Below the pieces are notes generated by a model. It was not told the DNA's origin, did no database searches, and saw only the letters and a program-made list of their open reading frames with translations. DNA of 64,000 bases. Source: Whitmania pigra. Taxonomy: Eukaryota; Annelida; Clitellata; Hirudinida; Haemopidae. Made by a program: the position numbers and the translations under genes. Every line of letters begins with the position of its first letter. Positions within the stretch are counted from its first letter, which is position 1. Shown here one piece after another: positions 1-12,593 of this stretch. Location of the stretch: NCBI GenBank assembly GCA_021613335.1, contig JAJTWR010000317.1, positions 246,001 through 310,000 of the forward strand, in the 5' to 3' direction.

Positions 1-1561
1 TTCAGGGACATGCAGATTGAAAAGTTTGGGAAGTTCGTCAAAAGCATGGATGACAGCTTGAGGCACCTGACCACTATCACAGAAAGCAACATCAAAAAAC
101 ATCAAGGGCGTTAGTTCAGATGTTTTCAATAGCCGAGAGAATGTTGAGAAGATTTTTTGATTTAAACTTTTTCAATCCAATTAATTTTAAATTATTCTCC
201 ATAAATTTACTTGCTTTAAAAAATATTAAAGTGCTAAGCACCATGACATACGTGCTGTGACACTAATTGACCTTACCTGAGGAGTTAGTTAATTCAATTG
301 TATCGCAATAATTTCTTGATGTTGATTGCAGCTTTCAAGAAAGAGTTTGAAAAACTTGGTGGATCTATCACAGCATTGGCCAAATCTTTTGAATACGATG
401 AAAGACCTGGTATGTATTTTTATTTTGTAATGTTGACAATTTTTGAGCCTGTTTTGTTTATGATTGTGGAGATGATGTTGAGTGTTTGAGGATATTTTTG
501 GCATGCAAGTAATTATGGATTCACATCTCCATTCATCGGTAGAAAAGCAGAGTCAGATTTGGTGTTTTAGGAATGGTGCTATAAGTTGCAAGAAATGCTG
601 CATAATTTTAACTCATGAAAGTTATTTCTGTTAATACTTTAATAATGATTTATGTTTTACTTTGTTAGTATCACAGAACCTCACAAGAGCCATTGAGCAC
701 ACTGGTCGAACCTATGAAGAGATTGGAGAACTCTTTGCAAAACAGGTTGGTGCTTCATTAACAGCATATTTAAAGATGATCATGATTTGCATTGTTTTTG
801 TCATTTCAGCCACAGAATGACATGTACTTTCTCTTGGAGGGTCTTCATTCTTATAAAGGACTCCTAGGAACTTTGCCTGATGCTCTGTTGATTCACAAGG
901 TAAACATCGCAAGGCTTGCCACAAAAATACCAATACATCTGGATGGCTGGGGTTAGATAAACCACCAACTTGCCTTAATTTGTAGAGTGCACAGTCAAAA
1001 ATTATGGACCAATCTGCAAAAATGACGGCCACGGAACTCCAGCGGGTGCAAAGCAGGGCGGACGTGATGTCGTACTCGCTCCTTGCCGAGATGGAACTCT
1101 TCCAACGTCACCGAGTTCAGGATTTCAACGAATACATGAGGACCTACTTGACAGGACAAATTGCCTTCTTTCAGGATGTTCGTTGTTTTTGTTCTGTTTT
1201 GGATAAAGTTGCTTTCATTTTTTATGAGTGTCTAATAGTAAGTGGTTCTTATAAACTAAACATGTTTTTGTTTTTCTGAAAGCTTTAACATTACCTTTTA
1301 ACGTTTAACATTACCTTTTAACATTTAACATTACCTTTTAACATTTAAAATTAGCTTTTAACATTTAAAATTACCTTTTAACATTTAACATTACCTTTTA
1401 ACATTTAAAATTAGCTTTTAACATTTACCTAACTTGTCTAATTCTCGATTTAGGTTTGAATTGAATTGATATTTCTGCTGCTTGTTTTGGTGGTATCATT
1501 GGAACGTATTGTTCTTTAGATCACAATGAAGCTGGAGGAATCGCTGAACCAGTACAAATAA
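1..1561 (+). CDS. Sorting nexin, SNX9/18/33 family (C-terminal BAR part)
   Basis: Partial gene cut by the left window edge. Six exons join in one open frame: 1-109, 332-409, 669-745, 810-899, 986-1177 and 1520-1561, giving 195 residues and a TAA stop. The protein matches the C-terminal half of the BAR domain of SNX9/SNX18. Landmarks are FGKFVKSMDD, the junction GP-FKKEFEKLG (vertebrate GPYKKEYQKIG), YEEIGELFAKQP, SYKGLLGTLPD, MSYSLLAEMELFQRHRVQDF and the final KLEESLNQYK. Family knowledge: these proteins bind phosphoinositides and dynamin and bend membranes at endocytic sites. The SH3 and PX domains would lie upstream of the window. All five introns are GT-AG. Which of the SNX9/18/33 paralogues it represents cannot be decided; invertebrates usually have one ancestral copy. 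Confidence 0.88.
1281..1428. repeat. 20-bp tandem repeat in the last SNX intron
   Basis: About seven near-identical copies of a 20-base unit, acatttaacattacctttta, with a few substitutions such as attagc for attacc. It lies wholly inside the last intron of the sorting nexin gene. Confidence 0.9.
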
Positions 1562-3592
1562 TGAGTTCACAACGATAACAACAGATTGGACTGCTGCTGA
1601 AGAACAACAGAGCATGAACAACAGCCTCGAGTTTCTAAATTATTAAGTGATTGAGCTGCATCAGATTCTTTTTTGTTATGATTGTTCTCTGATTCTGTTT
1701 GATATCTTTCTGGTTGTTGCCAACATGATGTTTTGTCTGCATTGAAACGGCCTGGTTGTGTACTGGCCTATGTGCGTGGGGCTGCGACTCACCCTGAATT
1801 CCAGATTTTAGTTTGCTATTTATGCACTAAAAAAACATTGAACATTAAACAGGATGCCAAACAAATCATTTTTAATGTGAGATCAACTTGCACACCAGAC
1901 ACTTGGAGACCTTTATTCGCAGTTGTTTATTTTTATATTTTGGCCTTTTTCACTATGAATTGATCTGAAATGACTGTTTTAATCCTTGCAATTAATTTTT
2001 AATTGGTATAGATGAATGAATTTAATTGGACGATAGGTAGGAATGTTACCATTTGATGCTTACATGCTCCAAGCTCTGCATTTGTATGATGTATTCAATA
2101 ATAGAGATGCATCATATTTTTGTAAATTATTTTTCATTTAAACTTTAGGGCCTCATAAACACAATATCAACACCATAAACGTGATTTTAACAGATTTTTG
2201 AGATCCTATTTAATTGTTGAATCATTTTGTTTGGTGAGATTTCAGACATTAAGTTACCGGCATGATAACGTGGGATTAAAGTTGCTGTATGAGGTTACAG
2301 CCTTTTTATTTGCATTTGCGGCTTTCTAGGCTTAGAGTCACTATTTTTCAAATATTTAATTCTGGATTAGGATTCTGAGCGTGTGTAATGTTTCAAAGTT
2401 TGAGATACTTGAGAATGGTGATGGTGCACAAGGGTACTTTGAAATTGAGAGGGGATTCGTTTCTTGGTCACTTGTTTTCGAGTAGAAGCCACGTTTCGCA
2501 CGGTTACTCATAGGAGTAATTTGAATCGACAACTTTGGGGAGGAATCAATAATTAATTAGTTTATTTAACTTCTAATATGAGTTTTGAGTATCTGCTCAT
2601 CACAATTGCTGGGCACCATTTAAGATTTATTTCTGCATTGCTATATCTCGTTGTATTAAATTATATTTTTGTTAAATCAACTTATTTCAGGAACAAAGTC
2701 TAAAGTTCAAAGCGGATAGCTCGCTATGTGTCGTCATAACATTTGAAAGCCATTCGGCTGCAAATCCTTCTTGATAAAACAAATTACTTTAGTAAATTTC
2801 CTCTCAGTTATTTGGCAAATTTTAACTCATCACATTTATTTAAATGTGGCATCAATTCGCTTGGCTTTGGGTTCATTTGGTTCCCAAATTCATAATGCTT
2901 TAATCGTTTCTGCGATTACAATTTCTTAATTTGAAAGAAAGCACATCTCAAATAATAGGGAAAGATGATGTCTTTTGGAGCAATAAACAGAAAAAGGTCT
3001 GCGATGAATTACAAGAAAACTTTGGTGAAAGCTCATCGGAGTTTTGAATTTTCTGAAAAATACTGATACTGATTGGTAATAAGTGTAATTGACGCTAATA
3101 TTATGAAAGACAAAAAACTGAGGTGTCAGGTGTGTTAAACAATACTTCTCAATTACTTTGATTCGTAAGAATAAGTTTCGACTGAGCACATCTACAGGTG
3201 AGCAAGTCACACTAGTTTCAGACTTTGGTCTCATTCACAGAGGATCATTATGCTAATAAGTTAGCAATTTCCTCTGCTAAATGTTCGTTATTTTTTGTTA
3301 ATGTATGCAAATAATATCTAAATAATAAGTAAATAAGCTTCATTATGTAAAAATTTTTTAATTTAAACAGAATCAACATAAAATTGATTTATTGATGTTA
3401 CACGGTCCCGAATACTCCGGCCCTTGTTTCGAGCTGAAGGTTGCATGTGAGTAGAAATTCTATAAAACCCGTGGTTGCGCTTTTTAATTTTGTTGTTTTA
3501 AATTTTTAACTGACGGCAGGGTGTCGATTATTAGAAAACACTTATCGATATTTAAACATTGTTTTGGAGCGAGCCTTTTCTCAACTGCTTCC
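1562..3592. other. SNX 3' UTR, intergenic DNA and GPx upstream region
   Basis: No convincing coding exon. The SNX 3' UTR follows the stop at 1561, but no clear polyadenylation hexamer was fixed. Open frames at 1733-1963 and 2926-3234 lack recognisable similarity. The last part (about 3521-3592) is probably the 5' exon of the GPx gene; a pyrimidine-rich stretch ending in AG near 3519 could be an acceptor for cis- or trans-splicing. Confidence 0.6.
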
Positions 3593-5227
3593 ATGGTGAG
3601 CAAGTGCTTCATTCGTTTCGAAATTCTGTTTAAATTATTCAATCTAATGAATATCGGTGTAAAAAGGACCAATCCGTGGAAACCATTTTGTTCTACAAAC
3701 TACATTGTCATAATTTTGTTTATTGAGTTTGTTGAGTCATTTTTGTGTTATTTAAACTGTTAGCATAAGTTTTTTGAGCCTTGTTAAGTTGAATGAAGAA
3801 ATATTAATTTCACAACGCGCACAAATAATATTGAAATGATCAATGCAAAACGACGATGTATCCTGAACATGGATGACTTGCAATAAAGAGCCAACTAAAA
3901 TATTTAGGCCTAAAAATTAATCTTATTAGCTAAATTAACCATTTTTAATAATGAATTATTTTATTGTGTTTTAAGGCAAGTAAAGAAGGCCCTCAAACAA
4001 TTTATGACTTCACCGCAAAGGACATAGATGGCAACGAAGTGTCCTTAGAGAAGTACAGGTATGAATCGTGATTCAATGTTTTACTTGATTTGTGATTCAC
4101 TGGACATTATGTTGGCATTTTCAGAGGTCATGTTTGCATCATTTTCAATGGTGCGTGTAAATGAGGAGCAACGGAGAAGAATTACACCCAGTTCCAAGCT
4201 TTGTACGACGAGTTTGGATCTAAAGGGCTTAAAATTCTTGCTTTCCCTTGTAATCAGTTTGGAGGCCAGGTCAGCCGATTAGTTCTTCTCTTAATTCAAC
4301 ATTTAATGCACTCTGTTAGGGTTTTATTCTAGATGAATTATGTAATTAGATAGTATACCCAACATGCATGGATTTTGCATAAATTTAAAAATAGAATTTT
4401 TGTTATTAACTCTATCATGCAGAATTAAATAGTGAATATAGATATTCTTTTACATTATTATCAAACATGTTTCAGGAGCCCTGGCCTGAGCCTGAAATAA
4501 AAGCTTTTGTTCAAGATAAGTATGGTGTTACCTTTGATCTGTTCTCAAAAATTGAAGTTAACGGAGACAACGCTCATCCCTTGTGGAAGTTCTTGAAGAA
4601 CAAACAGGGAGGGACATTCGGAAAGTGAGTTTGCTGAAACTTTTGTTTTATTGTTAGTACCGTAAATACTTGAGTATAACGCGAGAGATGGAAATTCACT
4701 CTATAAATTAAGGAAAAGTTCAAGACGCGAGTATAACGTGATGCACAATTTTTCATCTTATTTTTTGTCACAAAAGTCTTGCATTATACTCGAGTATCTA
4801 CGGTATGTGAGATGTTAATTGTTTGAATATTAATAATTAGCATAAATTATCTGAGTGCATTTGTGATCCGATGTACCATTCTCTCGAGAACAACTTTTAT
4901 TGCGAATTTATTTTTTAGACGAGTTTATTTTTAATGTGATTGTGATGATTATGATCCACCATGAAAATAAATTGATGCAATTTCACGCAACAGCTTCATC
5001 AAGTGGAACTTCACCAAGTTTATGATCAACAAGGAAGGTGTCCCAATTAAAAGATATTCTCCCACCACTGCACCTGTTGTGAGTTTTGTTGCTTGAATTG
5101 ACATTCTTTTTAAAAATAATTTTTAACAGTTATGGTTTAATTATTCCATTATTTTTGATTCCACAATTCAAAGTTTCCAAAATTTTTTATGCAGGATCTA
5201 AAGAAGGATTTTATTCCTTTGCTTTAA
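3593..5227 (+). CDS. GPX4: Selenocysteine glutathione peroxidase, GPx4-like
   Basis: Reduces lipid hydroperoxides with glutathione or other thiols. Exons are 3593-3595 (the ATG alone), 3976-4058, 4125-4269, 4476-4624, 4994-5078 and 5195-5227, giving 165 residues in one frame if the TGA at 4162-4164 is read as selenocysteine. The fit to GPx4 is clear: [13 protein letters not shown], then Sec42 in [20 protein letters not shown] (Gln77), [17 protein letters not shown] and KWNFTKF (Trp131, Asn132). That completes the Sec/Gln/Trp/Asn catalytic set. The short loop and lack of the tetramer insertion match the monomeric GPx4 class. The first ATG is the last codon of exon 1. Upstream in that frame lies a basic, serine-rich stretch that resembles a mitochondrial presequence but has no AUG, only GTG at 3521. 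A SECIS lies in the 3' UTR. Confidence 0.93.
4162..4164 (+). other. In-frame UGA selenocysteine codon
   Basis: This TGA falls exactly at the GPx catalytic position, after GACK and before GATEKN. The frame continues with strong GPx similarity on both sides. Together with the SECIS downstream it is best read as Sec42 and not as a stop. Confidence 0.93.
4658..4805. mobile_element. Pogo-like MITE in a GPx intron
   Basis: A 148-base element with 22-base imperfect terminal inverted repeats. The left end is 4658-4679 and the right end is 4784-4805, whose reverse complement differs from the left end at about two positions. Both ends start TACCGTA and contain an AGTATAA core; ends of this type with a TA target are typical of non-autonomous pogo/Tc1-mariner elements. 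No coding sequence inside. Confidence 0.7.
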
Positions 5228-5310
5228 GGGAAAGGATTGAATCATTGCATTGCATCCAAATTTTGAATGAGGAAACCAAAATGTCCACCTTGGACTGTTA
5301 GTGAGTGCTT

Positions 5311-5355
5311 ATGAAGATCTCTCCCCAAATCCTCGTTGGAGGGGATCGATCTGAT
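5311..5355 (+). promoter_or_regulatory. SECIS element, type 2
   Basis: About 84 bases after the GPx stop, in the same exon. It shows the SECIS core: ATGA at 5311-5314 opposite TGAT at 5352-5355. Helix AGATC pairs with GATCT, and CCCC (5323-5326) with GGGG (5341-5344). An AAA bulge (5327-5329) is followed by a mini-stem TCC/GGA closing a TCGTT loop. The extra apical mini-stem makes it type 2. It recruits SBP2 and the Sec-specific elongation factor for UGA recoding. Confidence 0.93.
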
Positions 5356-5445
5356 GCCTCTCGTCGTACAAAAACTCACTGCAGTCTTCAAAATGCCATT
5401 TTGATTCTCTTTTTATTTGGAATATCAGCCAATTGAATAATGAAA

Positions 5446-5451
5446 AATAAA
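5446..5451 (+). terminator. GPx polyadenylation signal
   Basis: AATAAA downstream of the SECIS, 72 bases before the 3' end of the opposing coding region. The opposing gene has its own signal only 15 bases further on. Confidence 0.7.
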
Positions 5452-5465
5452 GATGTAAACTTTTG

Positions 5466-5471
5466 TTTATT
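5466..5471 (-). terminator. Polyadenylation signal of the RITA1-like gene
   Basis: TTTATT on the plus strand (AATAAA on the minus strand), about 52 bases beyond the stop codon at 5523-5525. The two convergent transcripts therefore end within a few tens of bases of each other and probably overlap. Confidence 0.65.
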
Positions 5472-5522
5472 TGATGAGTAACAAATGAAATATTGAAAAT
5501 TCAATGAAATGTAAAATGGCCT

Positions 5523-6851
5523 TCATGGTTTTGATGATTTTCTTCTGTCCCAAACCCAGTCACAAAAGTGTGGCCTGACAGGTTTTGACTTTGGTTGCCA
5601 GGGTGCTTTCCAAGTAGCTGTTGAATCTTCTTTGGTTCCAAACAGCATTTCGTCGACGTAACTTGTTTTGTGTGAAGACCTCGGCCTGAGCTTCCAGTAA
5701 GGGTTGTTCTTCCCTGCCAACTTTCGCCTGCCGTCCTCGTCCAATTTTCGTGAAAAGTCCGTTACTGAGCCAGCTCTGAAGGCGGGTCTTGGTGTGCTGC
5801 AAACACTCGAGCTGGGTTGGCTTTTTGCTGAATTGCTTCGTTCTTTCTCAAGATGCGAGGTTGATGGGGTGCTCCTGCCAGCCCGTGTTCTGGGGTGAGT
5901 TCTTCTCGTGTTGGAGGTTGCTAAACCTTGATTACGACTTTCTGGCAATCCAGCTTCTTTTAATTTTGGGGTCAGACTTTGGATCTTCTGTTTGCTTCTG
6001 GGTCCATTGCTAAATTTTTTGAACAAACTTTCCAATTTTTGCTGACTTTCTCTTAGTCTCAAAGTGTTGGGTAATGCATGTCTCTGTGTTTTTGGAATAA
6101 TTTTAAGATTTGAAGGATTTTTGAGATTACTTGATTGACTTTGAGAAGTTTCAGATGCTGCAAAACTTTGTCTGGCTGTGTTAGAATGTTGCCCAATGGT
6201 GAATTCAAGCAATTCCTTCACTAATTTATCATCAATCATATCAAATTCTTCCTCAGGATTTTCATTAGCTACAATTTCTTTTGTCTCTTGTGTAACATTT
6301 TCTAAATCCTTCAATCTATTTTCATAAGCAACACTGACACTTTCAAATATGGAATCTTCTGACTCGTCACAGTATTCCCCATCACTAAGTGTTATTCCTT
6401 GATCATTCGGATTCCTTATCATCTCTGGTATATGATGATTCTTAGATGGAACTTTAGAACCCACTAGACTTTCAGCCATTTCTGATGATGTATTCTTGTT
6501 TATCATTTTGGAATCTCTGTTATTGTGGGGCATCAGTGGCTTGGACTGATTTTTTGAAAATGAGGCCGTGTCATAAGGATCTTTATTCTCTATGATTTTG
6601 TCTTCTGGATACCTTCTACCTTCATCAGGATTTTCCAAAAAGAGCTCGTCTTGGTAAGTATCATCTTCTAAGCTATTCCTGACGAAAATTGACCTCCTTT
6701 CGCAAACTTTATCATCGAAGTCTACGCTCAAATCATCGTCGCTTTCAACACTTGCTCGGTGGCTTAAGAATAAGTTTTTAGAAACCTCACATTGGTTTAT
6801 ATCGTTATCGACAACAAATTCACCAGATTTTTCAACATTTAACACGTCCAT
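5523..6851 (-). CDS. Disordered protein with a RITA1-like motif
   Basis: Single-exon frame of 442 residues, the longest non-repetitive frame in the window. It is acidic and rich in Ser, Asn, Asp and Glu in the first half, then basic and Ser/Arg/Pro-rich from about residue 260. No membrane segment or enzyme motif is visible. Near the C-terminus it contains TSYVDEMLFG followed by KAPW, closely resembling the N-terminal TSYVDETLFG...PPW stretch remembered from vertebrate RITA1, a small protein that binds RBPJ and tubulin and restrains Notch signalling. It ends FCDWVWDRRKSSKP. The similarity is short and lies at the opposite end from RITA1, so function is uncertain. The gene has its own AATAAA and lies tail to tail with the GPx gene. 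Lack of introns is unusual for this window. Confidence 0.7.
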   Translation of the reverse strand: MDVLNVEKSGEFVVDNDINQCEVSKNLFLSHRASVESDDDLSVDFDDKVCERRSIFVRNSLEDDTYQDELFLENPDEGRRYPEDKIIENKDPYDTASFSKNQSKPLMPHNNRDSKMINKNTSSEMAESLVGSKVPSKNHHIPEMIRNPNDQGITLSDGEYCDESEDSIFESVSVAYENRLKDLENVTQETKEIVANENPEEEFDMIDDKLVKELLEFTIGQHSNTARQSFAASETSQSQSSNLKNPSNLKIIPKTQRHALPNTLRLRESQQKLESLFKKFSNGPRSKQKIQSLTPKLKEAGLPESRNQGLATSNTRRTHPRTRAGRSTPSTSHLEKERSNSAKSQPSSSVCSTPRPAFRAGSVTDFSRKLDEDGRRKLAGKNNPYWKLRPRSSHKTSYVDEMLFGTKEDSTATWKAPWQPKSKPVRPHFCDWVWDRRKSSKP

Positions 6852-8570
6852 TTCTTACAAGTATCAACAATCAAACTTAACAAACGAAGCCAGATTGTGT
6901 CGCTATCTCGTAACTGCGATTACCAAAACTAAGGTGCTTGTTCTTGTTGCCATAGCAGTCTAATTTATGTATATTGCTTTTCGATCGTATTTTTTAATTC
7001 TTAATCAAATTATTTTACAGCGTTAAATTGTCCTGGAGTCAGTTAGCCAACAATACACAACGAATTTCAAGCTTTATCTTCCTTAGCCATAGTACTTCCG
7101 CCAAAAAGTTCTTATAATCGCATAATTTGACATTTCGTCCAAAGTTTTGCAACGATTTTTGAGATGCCGTGGTTAATATTGCTGGAAATGTCGTAGCCAG
7201 CCGATGCCAAATTGTTAATGTTGAGCAGAGGAAGGGCACCGAATTATAAAAATTTGATGCCAAATTGATAATATTAAGGCAGGGGTTCCCAATCTTTTTT
7301 TTATGTCCCGCACTCACTTTTAGTATGTTCTCGCACCCCCTACAACAGTAACATAAGTAATATCTCATATGAAGAAAAAAAAAACAATTTGTACTGAATT
7401 TGAGCAACATATTTATTTAAGCTAAATTTTGAATGACCAAAAAAGTAACAAAATAATAAAAAAAAAATTATAACAGTTAAATACAAACAGTATGCAAAAA
7501 TTAAGTTTTTAATTCAGTGTAAATCAGGGACGTCACATCAGCATTTTGCAAGGGGGCACAACTTGAGGAGACAACTTTTTTTACTTCTAGCCAAAATTCA
7601 GGGAGGGGGGGGCAAACCCTCATATGACATGAGATGACCTTTTCTACGTCTAGTCCCCCTCCCAGCGGCCCCCAAATTAAGTCCTTGGTGTAAGTGTAAT
7701 CTAAAAATTACAAAAAATACAAACTACCATTCAAAATTGAATTTAAATTAAATTATTTTTTCTGCTCAGATTCTCAGATATGATTTTGTCAAAATGTGGT
7801 ACTTTGTTGCTCATAGCGATCCGCATGTCTGCCCGTGCATTCAGACGAATTCTAGATTTTGTCTCAATTTGCAAAAGAGAACTGGATCCAAACTCGCATA
7901 AGTATGGTGTCGCAAATGGGATGAAGTTTCACAAATTTTTTGCAAAATATTCATTGTTGAAAACCAATACTCTCCAGAGTCTTGTTTTCAAATTGCATTT
8001 CAAGAGTCAATAAGATCTTCCTTCAGATCTTTATCAACTGACATGCATACTGTATTATCCGAATTGTAAGAATGTGGATTCACGATCCATTCTACTGAAA
8101 CTTTCAATTCTCCAGTTGCAAAACTTAACTGGGTAACTTTAGAGTAGTTGTCTTTTCCCTGCTGGTTAAGTTTCGCACCCACTCAAATTCAACCCCCAGG
8201 GTTGCGAGCACTCTTGATTGCCCAATATTGAATCTGTTAGATTCAGGGCCGAGTGAGAAAAAGTGCCGATTCGAGACTTTTTCTGAGCCTCCTTTCTACC
8301 ACTTGTCATATCTAGATGATTCTGTTGCACTATACATGTTATGAGGAATCAGGAATCTGTTTAAAAGCTCTTACTTTGACCTTAGTGCGATTCCATTAGG
8401 AGTTCAAATCCCAGCCTCTCTTAAGATCGTTTATAATTAATACCTGACGATTTTATTCTATCAAATGAAGGATTGTTTGATAACTTGGATTCAGACGTGG
8501 AATAGACGTTCGCATTTAGAAAAAGTGTCAAAATTTCTTTTACATGATTTACGACATTCCCCAGCTAAAC
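6852..8570. other. Intergenic DNA with transposon debris
   Basis: No supported gene. At 7284-7340 there is a cagGGGTTCCCAA start followed by a cytosine-rich stretch, the kind of end seen in many hAT transposons. At about 7526-7690 is a second short element beginning cagggacgtcac with runs of G and C. Around 8381-8420 a GAGTTCAAATCCC box resembles a tRNA-type B box, so a SINE remnant is possible. Confidence 0.5.
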
Positions 8571-8572
8571 TT

Positions 8573-9005
<433 letters not shown>

Positions 9006-11960
9006 TCAATATTAACTTAAATAATATATAATTGTAATGTAATAAATTATTTAATGTGTAATTATGTAAATCTACATTATTGTTTTTATAACACTAATAA
9101 TGCTAAAACTTGGAAACAACTCATGAAACATCTAAAAAATAGAATGCGATTGTAATTCTATTAATATTATATAATAATTCTATTTTTGAAATATGAAAAT
9201 GTCATTCAATTACTTGGAACGTGACTGTTATTGAAATTGCCGATATGATGTCAATTAATCTCCTACTTCTAATTAACCATCCGTTCAATTTCATGAAAAA
9301 TGACGCCTTACAAATTAAATTAAGTTCACGAAAAAATTGAAAATAGGAAAAAATATTTTATTCCGGACAACCACTACATTCGCACCATATTTGTGGTTTT
9401 TAAAGGATATCTTGAAATGGACGTTAAAGGTGCTAGGACAATTCGTCACGGACGGAAACAGTCCTCACTGGAGTCAGTAATTAAACAACACAAATGTCCA
9501 AGTGACAATCTGAAAGAGTACTAAATTAACTCAAAAAAAATCATCACAGCATCGACCTACATATACTATCAGGAACTCTCGAGAACTCTCTCGAAGCTCA
9601 AGTGATAATGTCCCTCAGATTGGCCTTAACGACAATCCACACGCTCCATAATCACGTACACTCACGTCATGTTAGGAGTAGTATCTGGGTTGGGTCCTAG
9701 GGACTACCACTGATGGGTAGTATTTCAAATCAAATGATTTAAAATCGCGAAATTAAATCATTTTTGTGATATGTTCTTTTGATTTGAAATCATTGTTTTT
9801 GTGTGTTTTTGTTTAATATTTCAATTAATTTTTTTATGAATTATGATTTTTTACTTATCTAAAAATCACGAAATCATTTTAAAACTTATAAAGTTAAAAT
9901 TAAAGTATTTAAAATATTTTCATATCCCTTTCGATAAAATTTGTATAAACTCTCCCACTTTATTTCTAAGCACGTTAAAATGAATGTTTTGTCTTGGTCT
10001 GACTATTGGGTCGTATTTAGGGATCTTTTAAGTTGAAATATTTCTATTGCGACGAATTGTCCGGTCGCGACGCGGAACGCAGAAGAAATAAAAAAGATAG
10101 CACAACATTGCAACTCTTTTCGATGTTGGCAGGCCATAATCTCCGAGTTCTTTGCAAGTCTTTGATCATCGGCGCAAAAGTCGAATTCGTAAAGCAGCAA
10201 GGAGGAGGTCTCGGATTAAACGGTTTACGATGAAGAATTGGCAGAAAACAGCTGAAGGATGAATATTTGCATTTTAATTTCACAACCGATCCTCGCCTGA
10301 TGATTGCAAGCTTTAAAAATCGTTGCCTTTTGAGAAGCTTCGTATTAAAATTCAATTTCATTTTAAAGAGAATTTAAGGATCCATCTTCTAAACGTGGAA
10401 TACCGAGGAGACCTTTGCACACGTTGAAGTGAACTTCTATTTACGGAGGCTTGAATGATGAGATAAGGATAAGTGAAGGAAGACAACTTGGATGGTCAGC
10501 AATTTAATTACGTGGGGAACCGATTGAGATTTTTAGCGCTCCGAGAGTTAATTAGGCATCGCTTCTTTTCAGATTTTTGATCGATGTCTTGCGCTGTTTT
10601 GTCTTCAAGGAAACTCATAAGTCCAGGCGGGTGCCTATGCTTTGTCCTCTCGACTGTTTACACATTCACTGCATCTATTATGCTCTACCTGCCTACCCAG
10701 CCAATCAAATCGGCCATAATAGACCGGAAACGATCGAAGTCACGTGATAGATACCACGTGCTCGACTGGCGCCGCTGCCCGGTTTGAAAAGGAAGCAGTA
10801 TTAATTATATCCATGCATGGTTAATGTTAGTTATGGAGGCTGAGGTGTCTGTGTCAGACTCTTTAAGATTCTAACTTCCCCGCATTTTATCGTCAACAGA
10901 GTTAAGCTGTTCGACCCATTTATTTGTAAATTAATTAATGCTCGATTTAATAATAGTTTTATTTTAAATATATTATCAGACGGATTAAGTTTTAAATAAA
11001 TAACTGTATTTACTTTATTTGCTGAGTCGAATTTCAAACCTATTTATTTATTTATTTATTTGATTATAGTCCGTTGCATAACTCAGATGATTTGGACTGT
11101 TTCAAACCTAATCACCGATGTGCTTAAATGTTCCTAAATGTGTTTCTAGTCCAAACAAACACTGGAAATCCTAAAGCATGCTGCATACATCGAAGCGACA
11201 TAAAAACTGACAGGGATTTGTTTGACTTTAACAATTGCAACTGAAGCAACATACTGCAATAAAACAACAATTTTTAACGACACACCACACGTTGAAACGA
11301 CAAAAAATGCGACAACATACACCGACAACACATAGACAACACCAGCAACTGAAATGAAAGCAAGGCATTTGGTTTATATGAGAACTAATCGTTGGTCCCA
11401 TCTCGAGCGAGAGGTATGGTCAATTTAACGGCTCGTTACATCGCATCTAATCCCACTTTGCATCTCTCCTCATTACTAAAAATTAACTTTCTTCTCCGCT
11501 CGACATCTCCATCCTCTTCTTAACAACTTAAGTTGCTTCTTCAGATTTAAGGCCCATTACTCGGCGTCCATCAGTTTCAGAAGGCTGACCACGAAAGCCC
11601 CAGATTTTCTCATACTTCCGTTTCATCCAGGTTAGCCAGGTGTTTCTTCTCAGTTCTTAGTGCCAACTCTTCTTCTTTACAAGCGCTAATTTATTCGAAG
11701 CAGAACAAGATTGCGATGATTATGTCGACGACGACGATGATGATGATGATGAACAGCAAATGTCATTTGATTATAATTTTCTACGAGTCCAATCTTTAAG
11801 AATATTTTTAGTCATTTGTAAAGATTAACGTAAAGGTGATCGAGAGGAATGAAAAGTATTTGTTCTCAGTGATGATCCAAATGCTTGCTTATTTTCGCTG
11901 TCTACTTCCAATGCATTGCATTTGCACCATTGCATTACGCTACCTCCAACGTGCATCACT
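9006..11960. other. Intergenic DNA, no supported gene
   Basis: AT-rich sequence. Small open frames such as 10044-10361 and 10584-10787 have no recognisable motif. A copy of a SINE-like tail sits at 11041-11085. Confidence 0.55.
11041..11085 (-). mobile_element. SINE-like tail, copy 1
   Basis: A (TATT)n run followed by TGATTATAGTCCGTTGCATAAC. The same string occurs at 59535-59580 on the same strand and at 23840-23880 on the other strand, so it is the 3' end of a dispersed family with an (AAATA)n-type tail. Confidence 0.65.
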
Positions 11961-11964
11961 TCCT

Positions 11965-12593
<629 letters not shown>

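Noticed and set aside
4162..4164. Premature stop making the GPx gene a pseudogene
   Set aside because: The position matches the catalytic Sec, all flanking exons are intact, and a SECIS is present downstream.
5560..6013. Overlapping frames on both strands of the RITA1-like gene
   Set aside because: They are shorter shadows in other frames with no similarity, whereas the 442-residue minus frame is continuous and has its own polyadenylation signal.
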